Shown: positions 39,862 through 51,518 of the stretch, one piece after another
Layout: each line of letters opens with the position of its first letter
How positions within the stretch are numbered: position 1 is the first letter of the stretch
Assembly: GCA_963575745.1 (NCBI GenBank)
Contig: CAUYUJ010018886.1
Location: forward strand, 36,001-100,000
Direction: 5' to 3'
DNA length: 64,000 nt
Origin: Prorocentrum cordatum
Lineage: Eukaryota; Sar; Dinophyceae; Prorocentrales; Prorocentraceae
Notes under the pieces: generated by a model
The model's database searches: none
Seen by the model: the letters and a program-made list of their open reading frames with translations, nothing else
Told to the model about the DNA's origin: nothing
Translations under genes and position numbers: made by a program

Positions 39862-41160
39862 TAAGAGCCTATAAAAATTTAAATCCTGAAATGCCTTCCG
39901 CGCCCCTAAAGTCCCCCCTTCGGCCGCCCCCCCCCCCCCCCACGTTGGCGCACCCCTCACGCAGATCCTTGCCCTCGGAGCGCCAGGAATGGCGTTCTGG
40001 GAGGATCTGCAAATCCCGGGGTCCGCCCCTCACGCAGATGCACAAGGGGATCCCTCTCTTCGGGGCGACGAGTCATCCCGCGCGCCTTGGGCAACCACTG
40101 CGCGCGACTTCGCCGCCGCTGGGCGGCGCCCCTGCGTCGCACAGGGACTCGCGCCAATAAACGTGGATCTTGCGTGCAACCTCTCCGCCGCTGGGCGGCG
40201 TCCCTGCATCGCACAGGGACTCGCGTCAAAAAACGTGGTTCTTCAAATCGCGTCGTCACGCGCGCGGGCCGCATCGCCGTTGCAGCCGCGTCCCAGGTGT
40301 CTTTGCGCGGCCGCGTCGTCGTCGTTTTGAAAACAATATCAACGTCGTCGTCATCGGTGTCGTCCTCGTCGTCGTTTTGCGAGTCGCGTGTTGATACCGC
40401 ATCGAGATCAATATGTCTTGGGTCATGGGTGGGTGGGACACGGTCAAGTGGGCTGCAAGTTTGGGCTAGTGGACCCTAAACCTTAAAAACTAAGAGCCTA
40501 TAAAAATTTAAATCCTGAAATGCCTTCCGCCGCCCTAAAGTCCCCCCTTCGGCCGCCCCCCCCATTTTGGCGCACCCCTCACGCAGATCCTTGCCCTCGG
40601 AGCGCCAGGAATGGCGTTCTGGGAGGATCTGCAAATCCCAGGGTGCGCCCCTCACGCAGATCCTTGGCCTCGGAGCGCCAGGAATGGCGTTCTGGCCCGA
40701 TCCGCAAATCCCAGGACGCACCCCTCATGCAGATCCTTGCCTTCGGAGCGCCAGGAATGGCGTTCTGGGAGGATCTGCAAACTCCCGGAGTACCGGGAGT
40801 GGCGTTCTGGGAGAGCCTGCGAAAGTGCAAGGTACCCTCCTCGCCCAGACTCGTGGCAGACGTTCATGGCCTCGGTATGCCAGGCATGGCGCCAGTACTG
40901 TCCTTCGCGAAAGGTACGGGCGCGACCTCGACCCTTTCGGGTTGAGAGCCGCCCCCGTGCCCTTCCCCAGGGGCCGCCCCGCCGTCTTGGCGCGGCCGCG
41001 TCGTCGTCGTTTTGAAAACAATATCAACGTCGTCGTCATCGGCGTCGTCCTCGTCGTCGTTTTGCGAGTCGCGTGTTGATACCGCATCGAGATCAATATG
41101 TCTTGGGTCATGGGTGGGTGGGACACGGTCAAGTGGGCTGCAAGTTTGGGCTAGTGGGTC
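39862..41160 (+). repeat. Tandem duplication of a 0.6-0.7 kb segment with internal repeats
   Basis: Copy 1 (39862-40471) and copy 2 (40485-41159) share both ends: AGAGCCTATAAAAATTTAAA at the left and GGTCATGGGTGGGTGGGACA at the right. Inside are repeats of CACGCAGATCC, GAGCGCCAGGAATGGCGTTC and GGATCTGCAAATCCC (about 72-bp period, one to three copies) and a (GTC)n-rich stretch. The middles differ. No protein is recognised. Confidence 0.85.
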
Positions 41161-41164
41161 CTGA

Positions 41165-42026
41165 ACCCTAAACCGTAAACTCTAATCTCTATAATTATTA
41201 AACCCTAAACCCTTCAATTCCGCTCGCTATGTAAGACGGCCTTTCTCCTATGTAAAAAATATTTCCTGATCATGCGATCAGGACACCTTTTTACAATACA
41301 AAGTTGCCGATCCGGATCGCGAACCGGTATTTAGCCCGGAGTTTTATTGTGTAAAAAAATATAAACTTAAAATTCGGCCTTTCAACATGCTCCATCCTTG
41401 GCAAAAAAAATATATATCCTGATCATTCCTCGTTTCTGATGTGTATTTCCATTGTAAAAAACTATAAAACTCAACATGTTGCTCTTGCTAGATGTGTCCA
41501 TGTCAATAATCCATTGGAAAATACTAGATCCTGATCATTCTTTGTTTCTGAAGTACACTTTCCATTGTAACAAACAATATATACTCAACATTTTGCTCTT
41601 GCAAGATGTGTCCATGCCAATAATCCATTGCAAAAAAATACGACAGTGTGCACATGCGCGCGGCAGCCGCGCGCGCCTCGCAGCGAAAATCCTTTAGTTC
41701 CTCATAGGGAACTGCTGCCCCGCGCGGTGCAAATCCTCACCCTGCCGTAGGGATTCACTCTCCCGCGTGGTGCAAACCCTCATCCTGCCGTCGGGATTCA
41801 CTCTCCCGCGAGGTGCACACCCTCACCCTGCCGCAGGGGTTCACTCTCCCGCGCGGCGCGAAGCCTCCCGCTAAGCGCTTGCTCTGCTATGCTATGCTAT
41901 GCTACAGCCACGGTATAACATGAGAGGAGAGATGATCTTTATGTGGGGGTGGAGATGCGGGAGGGATTGATAGCCACCGCAGGTGAGTGCCCATGCAGGT
42001 AGGTATTCCTGGCCTTGCCCTGCTAC
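41165..42026 (+). repeat. Q-tailed module
   Basis: Head ATAATTATTAAACCC, TGATCATGCGATCAG subunits, GCGCGCGGCAGCCGCGCG, three GGGATTCACTCTCCCGCG-type units, ATGCT run, Q at 41911-42026 (last bases TGCTAC instead of TGTTAG). Confidence 0.85.
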
Positions 42027-42029
42027 ACC

Positions 42030-42540
42030 CTAAATCTCTAATCCTTATAATTATTAAACCCTAAAGCCAGCTAAACCGGTCGCTATGCAAACCGCCCTCC
42101 ATCCTATGCAAAATATCATTTCCTGATCATGCGATCAGAAAACCCTATTTTTTACAATGCATTGTGCCCGGCCCCGGTCGCAACCGGGGCCTTTCCATTG
42201 CAAAAAATACTATATCCTGATCATGCGATCAGAAAACCATATGTTTTACAATACAAAGTGCCCGGCCGTGGTTCGCGAACCGGTATGTAAACCGGGTTTT
42301 ATATTGTACAACATACTATAAACTTAACATTCTGCTCTTGCAAGATGTGCTCATGCTCATATTCCATTGCAAAAAATACGACAAAGTGCACACGCGCGCA
42401 GCGGGCGCGCATTTATTGCGAATTTTTTTGAAACACAATGTGTTTTCAATGTTTTTCAGAAGCCATATCAGCAACACATATGAAAACATATGATTTTTAC
42501 ACAACAGTTGTGCAGGATCGCTCTCCCTGCGTGCAATCTG
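42030..42540 (+). repeat. Truncated module start (head plus TGATCATGCGATCA subunits)
   Basis: AT-rich head, two palindromic subunits and the GAAACACAATGTGTTTTC segment, breaking off near 42545 where a CT/GGGG-rich block begins. It has no Q of its own. Confidence 0.6.
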
Positions 42541-43180
42541 AATCATTGAAGAATCAAGATCTCTCAGAGGCTTTCAATGACCCCAAGGGGCGCCAGGGGC
42601 GCAGGGGCTCTCAAGTGCTATCGGAGGCTCCCAAGGGCTCTCGCGGCCGGTGCAAGGGGTTCCTGCGTTTTAAAAGGGCTCTCATAGGTTCCCATGGGTG
42701 GGCCCCCAGGAGCTCCTAGAGGTTTCGAAGCTGGGGCTTCAATGGGCTTAAATGGGTTCGCAGGGGCTTCAGTGGTTTCAAAGATTCCTGGAGGCTCTCA
42801 GGGGCTATCGCGGTCTGGGCCGGGGCTCTCTGTGTTTGAAGGGGCTCTCAGAGGCTCCCATGGGGGATTTTCAAGAGCTCGCAGATGTTTCCAAGGCCTC
42901 CCCTGTGCTTAATGTGATTCAGGGATTTCCAGGTGGCTCTCAGGGGGCTCTCAGGGGCTTCGGGAAGCTTTCAAGGGCCCCCGCGGTTTGTGCTGTCCCC
43001 CTGCCCCAAGGGGCTCCCAGGAGTTCCAGGGGCTACTAGGAGCTCTCAGAGGTCCTCAAGCTTTCGCCGGGTTTCCAATTGGCATTTCGTGGTTCCCAGG
43101 TGCCTCCATTGGGGTCCGAGTGTTTCCTGCAGGCCCACACGGGCTTTTGCATTGTGAGAGGGGGGGGGGCAGATCCGTTC
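42541..43180 (+). repeat. GGGGCTCTCA-rich block, part duplicated at 51003-51420
   Basis: Variants of CAGGGGCTCTC, AGGGGCTTC and CCCAAGG recur every 10-25 bases. The stretch 42886-43157 matches 51003-51272 in the same orientation (shared GGCCTCCCCTGTGCTTAATG and GGAGTTCCAGGGGCTACTAG). The ORFs are low complexity. Confidence 0.7.
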
Positions 43181-43499
43181 AATAATGCATTTGCCCAAGC
43201 ATGTGGTTGCATTTGAGGGACCTCTTGTTATGCGATGGATTCTGCCACGCTATATCTCAGCCAATCTATAACATTATGTCAGAGCGCATGGAACCTTCAA
43301 ACATGGATGCCAGGCTGTGCTATTCCATAGCCACGGCCACACATTGAATATGTGCCTATGTGTTGGGACTTTTTGATGCAACCTTAGCGTCTACAGTCTG
43401 CGTATCTCCATGTGATATTCCGTATAGGCTTTATTTGTTTTTTGGGGGGGGGGGCTTGGAAGTGCATACGATTCACAGTTCCACATTTGTCTCTATCTT
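43181..43499. other. Unique AT-moderate stretch, nothing recognised
   Basis: About 320 bases with a run of ten G (about 43443-43452), no coding frame I can support and no repeat found elsewhere in the window. Confidence 0.3.
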
Positions 43500-44670
43500 G
43501 ATGTATCGTGTTGTTTCGGCACGCTCTGGTGCTATGCGACAGCCACGCTAGAAGCTGCGGTTACCCAGATGTTGTTTGGGGTGGGATACGAGAGGCGTTG
43601 CATAGCAAAGCACGTTCACCTTATTGCGATTTCTATCTCACGGTTGCATGGCATTCCATTGCACTGTGCTATTATATATGCAGCACTATGTCCATTGCTT
43701 TCTATGTTTCATGTCTGTGCTTCTGTGCATGCGATGTGTCGATATATTTCAACGGCGTGTCTATTATCAGGCGGTTGTCTTCTGTCTGCTTCAATCACTC
43801 TATACCTGGATGTTCGTAAATGTTTTGGTTGTGAGGTCACTCCATGATGTCATGTTCACTTATTGAATCGCTTCGCTCATTCCGCCGGCCCATCGTGTAG
43901 CGTCGCTGGCACTTGCTTGCGTGTTGGGTGGGGGGCATCTGGGTGGCCTGCAGGGGCCGTCTTGGGGCCTTTTGGGGGCCTCCTGAAGGCTTGTTGGGAG
44001 CCTCTTGGCGCCTCTTATGGGCCTCTGGGGGCCTCCCGGGGACTTCTGAGTGCCGAGGGCTCTAAGTATTGTTTCGTGTTCCCCCCCTGGTGCCTCTCTT
44101 GGGGTGTTCTTGGGGCTCTCTTGTGCCGTCTTGGAGGTCTCGTTGGCCGTCTTGGAGCCCTCTGGGGATATCTTCTTGGGGTGGGGGATCTTGTGCTCTC
44201 TTGAGGCTGTCTTGGGCGCTTCTTGGGCTGTCTTGGGTTGTCGTGAAGCCGAAGTATATACGATTCACAGTTCGACATTGGTCTCCATCTTGATGCATTG
44301 TGTTGTTTCGGCACGCTTGGTGCTATGCGACAGCCACGCTAGCAGCTGAGGTTACCCAGATGGTGTGGAACTCGCCTTTTGAAATCTATGCTACGCTGGC
44401 ATAGCATACGAGTGGCGTGGCATAGCATATCACGTTCACATTATTGCGATTTCTATCTCAAGGTCTTTGGCATGGCATTCCATAGGACTGTGTTATTATG
44501 TCTGCAGCACCATGTCCAGTGATGTCTATGTCTCATTGTCTGTGCTTATGTGCATGCGATGTTTCGATCAATTTCAACGGCGTGTCTCTTCTCAGGCGGC
44601 TGTCCTCTGCTATGCTCTGCTTCAAGCACTCTATATTCAGACTTTCATAGATGTTGTGGTTGTGACGTTT
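43500..44670 (+). repeat. Dispersed repeat A-B-A (two A modules around a B module)
   Basis: Module A (43505-43850, again 44275-44665) carries TTGTTTCGGCACGCT, TATGCGACAGCCACGCTAG, TTTCAACGGCGTGTCT and ends near a TTCAA-CACTCTATA word. Module B (about 43870-44240) is a run of GGGGCCTCTTGG and TGCCGTCTTGGAGG variants. Both recur inverted at 49915-50860, and part of B again at 49400-49610. Confidence 0.75.
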
Positions 44671-44739
44671 GTCTGACTATTCACCGTTCCATGCTTCTCT
44701 CTTGGGCATGCGGCTGTACAGTTTGTATGTTGAACGCTC

Positions 44740-45103
44740 TCCGCGTGCATCCTGGATCATTGCAAAACCCATGGGTTTTGCAACATTCTTGTAAATCGGG
44801 GCGTCATAAACAACCTTTGAGCGCACGGCGAATGAAAAAAAACACAAAAAATGGAAAGTGCACACGCGCGCGGCCGCCGCCTCTTTGCTAAGCGCTTGCT
44901 CCCAGGCGCACTCCTGGATCGAGCCACGCTTGCTATGGTATGCTATGCTATGCTACAGCCACGGTATAACATGAGAGGAGAGATGATATTTATGTGGGGG
45001 TGGAGATGCGGGGGGGATTGATAGCCACCGCAGGTGAGTGCCTATGCAGGTAGGTATTCCTGGCCTTGCCCTGTTAGACCCTAAGCCCTAAACCCTAAAC
45101 CCT
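44740..45103 (+). repeat. Q-tailed module end plus short CCCTAAA array
   Basis: The segment with CGCGTGCATCC, CATTG, GGGTTTTGCAACATTC matches modules 2 and 3. ATGCT run, Q at 44962-45077, then CCCTAAG/CCCTAAA units to 45103. Confidence 0.8.
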
Positions 45104-45763
45104 AAATCTCTATTCCTTATGATTATTAAACCTTGAACTCTACCGCCCCATGCGCCCTGACCGCTGGTGAACTTCTGAGGCCGAGCCTGCTATGGGGATC
45201 CTTGCGACCCGCGATGTAAACCACCCACAATCCTATGCAACAAACATTATTTCCTGATCATGCGTGCTCCCAGGCGCACCCCTGGATCGAGCCTGCTATG
45301 GGGATCTTTACGACCCGCTGTGTAAACCACCCACAATCCTATGCAACAAATATTATTTCTTGACCATGCGTGCGCCAAGGCGCACCCCAAGATCGAGCCT
45401 GCTATGGGGACCTCTATGACCCGCTATGTAAACCAGCCATAATCCCATGTAAAAAAATATGTCCTGATTATGCGTGCTCCCAGGCGCACTCCTGGATCGA
45501 GCCTGATATGGCGATCTCTATGACCCGCTATGTAAACCTGCCATACTCCTATGCAAAACATATTACTTCCTGATCATGCGTGATCCCAGGCTCCCAGGCG
45601 CACTCCTGGATCGAGCCACGCTTGCTATGCTATGCTCTGCTACAGCCACGGTCTAACATGGGAGGAGAGATGATCTTTATGTGGGGGTGGAGATGCGGGG
45701 GGGATTGATAGCCACCGCAGGTGAGTGCCTATGCAGGTAGGAATTCCTCGCCTTGCCTTGTTG
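45104..45763 (+). repeat. Q-tailed module built on the 110-120 bp unit (array 2)
   Basis: Head TTATGATTATTAAACC, four to five copies of the GATCGAGCCTGCTATGG unit (45175-45630), then Q at 45649-45763 with several substitutions (GTCTAACATGGGAGG). Confidence 0.8.
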
Positions 45764-45787
45764 ACCCTAACCCTAAACCCTAAACCC

Positions 45788-45819
<32 letters not shown>

Positions 45820-45976
45820 CCCTAACCCTAACCCTAACCCTTAACCCTTAACCCTTAACCCTTAACCCTTATACCTTAACCCTTAACCCTTAACCCTTAA
45901 CCCTAACCCTAACCCTAACCCTAACCCTAACCCCTAACCCTAACCCTTTCCCTACCCCTTACCCTAAACCCTAACC

Positions 45977-46007
<31 letters not shown>

Positions 46008-46093
46008 TCTAACCCCTAACCCTAACCCTAACCCTAACCCTAACCCTGACCCTGACCCTGACCCTGACCCTAACCCTAACCCTAACCCTAAAT
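45764..46093 (+). repeat. Interstitial telomere-like array with variant units
   Basis: CCCTAA, CCCTAAA, CCCTTAA and CCCTGA units are organised in blocks of like variants, suggesting unit-by-unit spread. C-rich strand on plus. Confidence 0.9.
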
Positions 46094-46886
46094 CTCTATT
46101 CCTTATGATTATTGAACCTCAAACTCTACCTCCCCATGCCTCCCTACGGTTTGGTAAACTTATGAGGTCGAGCCTGCTATGGGAATCTCTTCGACCCGCG
46201 ATGTAAAACACCCACAATCCCATGCAAAAAAAAAACACGATTTCCTGATCATGCGTGCTCCCAGGCGCACCCCTGGATCGAGCCTGCTATGAGGATCTTT
46301 ACGACCCGCTGTGTAAACCACCCACAATCCTATGCAAAAAAAATATTTCCTGATCATGCGTGCTCCCAGGCGCACCCCTGGATCGAGCCTGCTATGGGGT
46401 TCTTTACGACCCGCTGTGTAAACCACCCAGAATCCTGTGCAACAAATACTATGTCCTGATCATGCGTCCTCCCCGGCGCACTCCTAGATCGAGCCTGATA
46501 TGGGGATCTTTACGACCCGCTATGTAAAACACTCGCCCGTCAGGGTCCCGCCCGTTAGGGCCCCGCCCGCCCGTTAGGGTCCCGCCCGCCCGACCCGCCC
46601 GTTAGGGTCTCGCCCGTTGGGGTCGCGTGGTGCGAACCCTCATCCTGCCGTCGGGATTCACTCTCCCGCGCGGTGCGCACCCTCACCCTGCCGCAGGGGT
46701 TCACTCTCCCACGTGGCGCGAAGCCTCCCGCTAAGCGCTTGCTCTGCTATGCTATGCTATGTTACAGCCACGGTATAACATCAGAGGAGAGATGATCTTT
46801 ATGTGGGGGTGGAGATGCGGGGGGGATTGATAGCCGCCGCAGGTGAGTGCCCATGCAGGTAGGTATTCCTGGCCTTGCCCTGTTAG
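46094..46886 (+). repeat. 110-120 bp units (array 3), GC minisatellite and Q
   Basis: AT-rich head, four GATCGAGCCTG units (46150-46530), CCCGCCCGTTAGGG units (46535-46622), two GGGATTCACTCTCCCGCG-type units, ATGCT run and Q at 46771-46886. This chimera joins parts found separately in other modules. Confidence 0.8.
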
Positions 46887-47995
46887 ATCTCTAATCATTA
46901 TAATTAATAAGCCCTAAAGCCCGCTAAACCGGTCGCTATGCATCCCGGCCTCCACCCCTTGCAAAAATTACCCTGCCACGTACCCAAACCACGTGCATCC
47001 AATGGCAAGAGGAGTATGCCAATATTAGCAGGAACAACGACAGTGTAGACGCAGCGATTTGCTGTGCAAGCTACATGGGATGCGCATGCGCTGCGCGATT
47101 CACAGGACGACGATCGAAAGAACGAGGCTTGTGGCCCCAGGATCGAAGAAGAACGGGCACGGGAACGAGGGGTAGGAGAGGGACGGAATGGAGGGCGGGG
47201 GGGGGGCGAAAGGCCATCGCGGAAGCAGCAGCATGCATGGAGAAAGTGAGGCGGGGAATAGGACGACGATGAAAGTGGCGGGAGGAGACAGAAGACTGCC
47301 ACGTTTTTCAAGTGCGAGCTAAACCCGCAGCGCTGCCTGCGCCATGTCGTCGCAGAGTTCCACATGATAAAACTTGTTTAGAATGTAAGGAACGAGCGAG
47401 GCGTAGCTCGCCCGCTAGCTTCTCCGCCTCCTTCCCGCACATTTCAGCGCGGGAGCTGAACGCTCGCAGGCGCGCCGCCAGGTCTGCGGGTGGCCCGCGG
47501 GGAAGAAACTCAAGGCCGGGGTCGCGCATCATCAATCGGTTGTCCATCGTCCAAAGTTGCACTGGCGACGTACTGGTTGAACGCGGAGCGAGCAGCATCA
47601 CGCGCGTGCCTGAACGCCACGCAGGTACAGTGCACGCGCGATTGGGACTTCAGGTCGATCACGCGCGTCTCCACCAGGCTTGGCAACACCACGCGACTGA
47701 GGATCTCACTGCGGTCTGCCATGCTGCTGTCCGCGAATGCAATGCGCTGCCTGCAAGCCCACTTGTCTCAGAAGATGTCCCCGCGGGCCCGAAGGGCGAC
47801 CGCCAGCTCGAGCCGCGGCGCCGGCAGGCCAGATAAGGATCATGCAACAGCAAAGACGATGACAGAGCAACGAGGTATCGGCGAGCGCATGACCGGCCTC
47901 CGTTTCCTGCACTTCTTTCCTGTAGTTCCCCTAGCTCATCGAGCTCAGCAGATGTTTCTGCGGAGAGGGGGCGGGAGAAGGAGGGGGAGGAGGAG
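46887..47995. other. Mostly unique segment, possible decayed coding fragment
   Basis: On the minus strand, 47767-47510 reads WACRQRIAFADSSMADRSE and continues without low complexity to SATLDDGQ. A second frame, 47601-47308, reads NRLMMRDPGLEF and an Ala/Leu/Arg-rich helical sequence. They look like pieces of one protein split by a frameshift, but I recognise no family (a decayed retroelement C-terminus is possible). No other gene is seen. Confidence 0.25.
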
Positions 47996-47999
47996 ACGC

Positions 48000-49115
48000 G
48001 ACCGCACTGCTCTATTCAAAACGAGAACCCAACAGCCCCCCAGGGATGGCGAGGTCTAATCTGAATCTGCGGTGAGTACCCACTGTGCTGGGCCCCTCAG
48101 CAGCCCTCGAAATTGGCGACAATTCCACAAATCGCAGCCCCCCAGGGATGGCGAGGTCTAATCTGAATCTGCGGTGATTACCCACTGCGCTGGGCCCCTC
48201 AGCAGCCCTCAAAAGTGGCGACAGTTCCACAAATCGCAGCCCCCCAGGGATTGCGAGGTCTAATCTGAGTCTGCGGTGAGTACCCACTGTGCTGGGCCCC
48301 TCAGCAGCCCTCGAAAGTGGCGACAATTTCACAGATCGCAGCCCCCCAAGGATGGCGAGGTCTAATCTGAATCTGCGGTGATACCCAGTGTGCTGGACCC
48401 CTCAGCAGCCCTCGAAAGTGGCGACAGTTTCGCAGATCGCAGCCCCCCAGGGATGGCGAGGTCTAATTTGAGTCTGCGGTGAGTACCCACTGTGCTGGGC
48501 TCCTCAGCAGCCCTCGAAAGTGGCGACAGTTCCACAGATCGCAGCCCCAAGGATGGCGAGGTCTAATCTGAGTCTGCGGCGAGTACCCACTGTGCTGGGC
48601 CCCTCAGCAGCCCTCGAAAGTGGCGACAGCTTCACAGATCGCAGCCCCACAGGGATGGCGAGGTCTAATTTGAGTCTGCGGTGAGTACCCACTGTGTTGT
48701 GCCCCTCAGCAGCCCTCGAAAGTGGCGACAGTTTCACAGGTCGCACCCCCCCAGGGATGGCGAGGTCTTATCTGAGTCTGCGGTGAGTACCCACTGTGCT
48801 GGACCCCTCACCAGCCCTCGAAAGTGGCGACAGTTTCACGGATCGCAGCCCCCCAGCGATGGCGAGGTCTAATCTGAAGCCCCGTAAGACGTCACTCTGC
48901 TCGTCCCACAGCAGCCATCGAAAGTGGCGACAATTTCACAGATCGCAGCCACCCAGGGATGGCGAGGTGGAGGGAAGAGAGGAGCAAGGGAGGAGAGGAG
49001 GAGGGAAGATAGGAGAAGGGAAGCAAGAGAGGGGAGAGGAGGAGAGAAGAGAGGTGGAGGGAGGCGGGAGGAAGGAGTGGAGACCGCAGTGCTCTATTCA
49101 AAACGAATACCCAAC
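48000..49115 (+). repeat. 103-bp tandem repeat, about nine copies, between matching 34-bp ends
   Basis: GGATGGCGAGGTCTAATCTG or close variants begin at about 48042, 48146, 48250, 48351, 48453, 48551, 48653, 48756, 48857 and 48958 (last unit switches to purine-rich GGAGG sequence). GACCGCACTGCTCTATTC at about 48000 and GACCGCAGTGCTCTATTC at about 49082 flank the array. Each unit has TCTGCGGTGAGTACCCACTG, which contains a splice-donor-like GTGAGT. Confidence 0.9.
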
Positions 49116-49124
49116 GCAGGAGGG

Positions 49125-49400
49125 TTGGGAAATACTATATCCTGATCATGCGATCAGAAAATATTATTTTTTACAATACAAAGCGCCCGGCCCCGGTTCG
49201 CGAACCCGCATGTAAACCGGAATTTTATATTGTAAAAAATACTATAACCTTAACATTCTGCCTTTCAACATGCTCCATCCTTTGCAACAAATGCTATATC
49301 CTGATCATTCCTCGTTTCCGATGTGCACTTTCCATTTGAAAAAATAACGTAGACTTAACATTCTGCCCTTGCAAGATGTGTCCATGCTTGCATTCCATTG
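49125..49400 (+). repeat. TGATCATGCGATCA subunits, partial module
   Basis: Two AT-rich subunits (CCTGATCATGCGATCAGAAA, then CCTGATCATTCCTCGTTTC), breaking into a B-type GGGGCCTCCTGAGGG block at about 49408. Confidence 0.7.
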
Positions 49401-49660
49401 CAAAAACTCTGCGGGGGCCGCCTTGTGGCCTCTTGGGGGCCTCCTGAGGGATTGTTGGGAGCCTCTTGGCGTCTCTTATGGGCCTATTGGGGCCTCCCGG
49501 GGACTTCTGAGGGGCGAGGGCAACAAATATTGTTTCGTGTTCCCCCCCCTGGTGCCTTTCTTGGGGTGTTATTGGGGCTCTCTTGTGCCGTCTTGGAGGT
49601 CCAGGTAGGGTCTAACGAGGCAAGGCCATGAATAACCGCATAGGCACCCACCTGCGTTTC
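49401..49660 (+). repeat. Partial B module fused to a reversed Q fragment
   Basis: 49408-49605 matches the B block of 43920-44130 (GGGAGCCTCTTGGCG, CTTATGGGCCT, GGGGACTTCTGAG). 49608-49660 is the 3' part of Q in reverse (GGTCTAACGAGGCAAGGCC ... CCCACCTGCG). The breakpoint is sharp. Confidence 0.65.
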
Positions 49661-49914
49661 AATCCTGCAATTGACGTCTCTTGGCGTCTCTTGGCGTCTC
49701 TCATGGTACAGTTTGGGTGTAGCATGGCATAGCATGACCAAGCATAAAGGCGAGCTGCCCGCAAACCCTGCTGGCATCTAGTTATAGAGTGGCTGGAGCA
49801 GGAAATAGCAAACACACGAGATCCCGCAACAACCGCCGCACCTGGTGTCATAAGGGTTGCTACCAGAACATGACAGAGCGATAAGGCAAGCCTCGAAATA
49901 TATATATATGTGTG
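49661..49914. other. Unique spacer, nothing recognised
   Basis: Short stretch with three TCTTGGCGTC repeats (about 49678-49705) and an inverted ATGCT word; no gene seen. Confidence 0.3.
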
Positions 49915-51000
49915 AACTCAAAACCAAAACATGCGCCAAGACGCCCAGGATGGACCACAGACGCCCCAAGAGGCCTCCAAGATCACTTCCGAGAGGGACA
50001 CAAGAAGCAATGCTTTGCCATAGGTATTGGAAAGATTGTCTGGCGTTTCCACCCTTTCGGCTTCACGACAACCCAAGACAGCCCAAGAAGCGCCCAAGAC
50101 ACCCTCCAGAGGGCCCAAGAGCCCCACCCCCAAGAATATGTCCCAAGATGGCTCCAAGACGGCCCACGAGATCTCTAAGACGGCACAAGAAGGCCCCAAG
50201 AACACCACAAGAGAGGCCCCAGGGGGGAATCAGCAAAAAAATATTCGAGCCCTCGGCTCTCAGAAGTCCAGGAGGCCCCAAGAGGGCCATAAGAGGCACC
50301 AGGAGGGTCCCAACAAGCCCTCAGGAGGCCCCCAAGAGGCCCCAAAGCGGCTCCTGCAGGCCACCCACATGCCTCCCCCAACATGCAAGAAAGTGCCAGC
50401 GACGCTACACGATGGGCCGGCGGTATGAGCGAAGCGATTCAATAAGTGAACTGGCGTTATAGAGTGATTAAACCAGAACATCTATGAAAATCTAAGCATA
50501 GAGTGGTTGAAGCAGAGCATAGCAGAGGGTAACCGCCTAAGAAGAGACACGCCGTTGAAATAAATCGAAACATCGCATGCGCATATGCACAGAAAATGAG
50601 ACATAGACAACACTGGACATGGTAGAAATAATAGCACAGTCCAATGGAATGCCATGCCAAAGACCATGATATAGACATCGCAATAGTGTGGACGTGATAG
50701 GTTATGCCACGCCTCTCGTATGCTATGCCAGCATAACATATATTACAAAAGGCGAGTTCCACATCATCTGGGTAACCTCAGCTTCTAGCGCGGCTGTCGC
50801 ATAACACCAAGCGTGCCGAAACAACACAATGCATCAAGGTGGAGACCCATGTCGAACTGTGAATTATTTTTTGGCTTCTGACAATCCAAGACAGCCCAAG
50901 AAGGACCTGAGACAGCCTCAAGAGAGCTCAAGACCCCCCACCCTGACAAGATACCCCAAGAGGGCTCCAAGACGGCCAACGAGACCTCCAAGACGGGGCC
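49915..51000 (-). repeat. Inverted copy of the A-B dispersed repeat
   Basis: On the minus strand 50850-50490 reproduces module A (GTTGTTTCGGCACGCTTGG, GGCGTGTCTCTTCTTAGGCGG) and 50455-50050 reproduces module B (GGCCTCTTGGGGGCCTCCTG). A further B remnant lies at 50880-51000. Relative to 43500-44670 the block is inverted and the modules are joined at the same place. Confidence 0.75.
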
Positions 51001-51002
51001 TC

Positions 51003-51296
51003 CCAGATGTTCCCAAGGCCTCCCCTGTGCTTAATGTGTTTCAGGGGTTTCCAGGGGGCTCTCAGGGGCTCTCAGGGGCTTCGGGAAGCTCCCAAGGTCT
51101 CCCGCGGTCTGTGCTGGGTTTCTCCCCAAGGGGCTCACAGGAGTTCCAGGGGCTACTAGTTGCTCCAGAGGTTCCCAAGATGTCGCCGGGTTCCAATTGG
51201 CTGCTAGTGGTTGCCAGGTGCTTCCATGGGGGTCCGAATGTTCTAGGCTCCCAGGGTTTTTGCATTGTGAGATAGGTGCATGGTGAGGATTTAGGG
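51003..51296 (+). repeat. Duplicate of 42886-43157
   Basis: Same GGCTCTCAGGGG sentence in the same order, ending TTTTGCATTGTGAGA. It then runs into TTTAGGGTTTAGGG at 51289, a rare telomere-like stretch with the G-rich strand on plus. Confidence 0.75.
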
Positions 51297-51518
51297 TTTA
51301 GGGTCCCGCCCGCGCGACCCGCCTGTTAGGGTCCCGCGGTTGCCAGGTGCTTCCATTGGGGTCCGAGTGTTTCCTGCAGGCTCCCACGGGCTTTTGCATT
51401 GTGAGATAGGTGCATGGTGAGGATTTAACGTTTAGGGCCCCGCCCGCCCGACCCGCCCGTTAGGGCCCCGCCCGCCCGACCCGCCCGTTAGGGCCCCGCC
51501 CGCCCGACCCGCCCGCTA
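51297..51518 (+). repeat. CCCGCCCGACCCGCCCGTTAGGG minisatellite, two blocks
   Basis: Blocks at 51297-51330 and 51437-51518 are separated by a second copy of the TGCCAGGTGCTTCCAT and TTTTGCATTGTGAG segment. The last unit runs straight into Q. Confidence 0.8.

Noticed and set aside
40555-40580. Relic of the dinoflagellate spliced leader (CATTTTGGC word)
   Set aside because: Only nine bases match and the sister copy at 39940 lacks the word; no full leader was found anywhere in the window.
48042-48970. CRISPR-like array
   Set aside because: Units of 103 bases are repeated throughout with no short-repeat/unique-spacer pattern; this is an ordinary tandem repeat in eukaryotic DNA.
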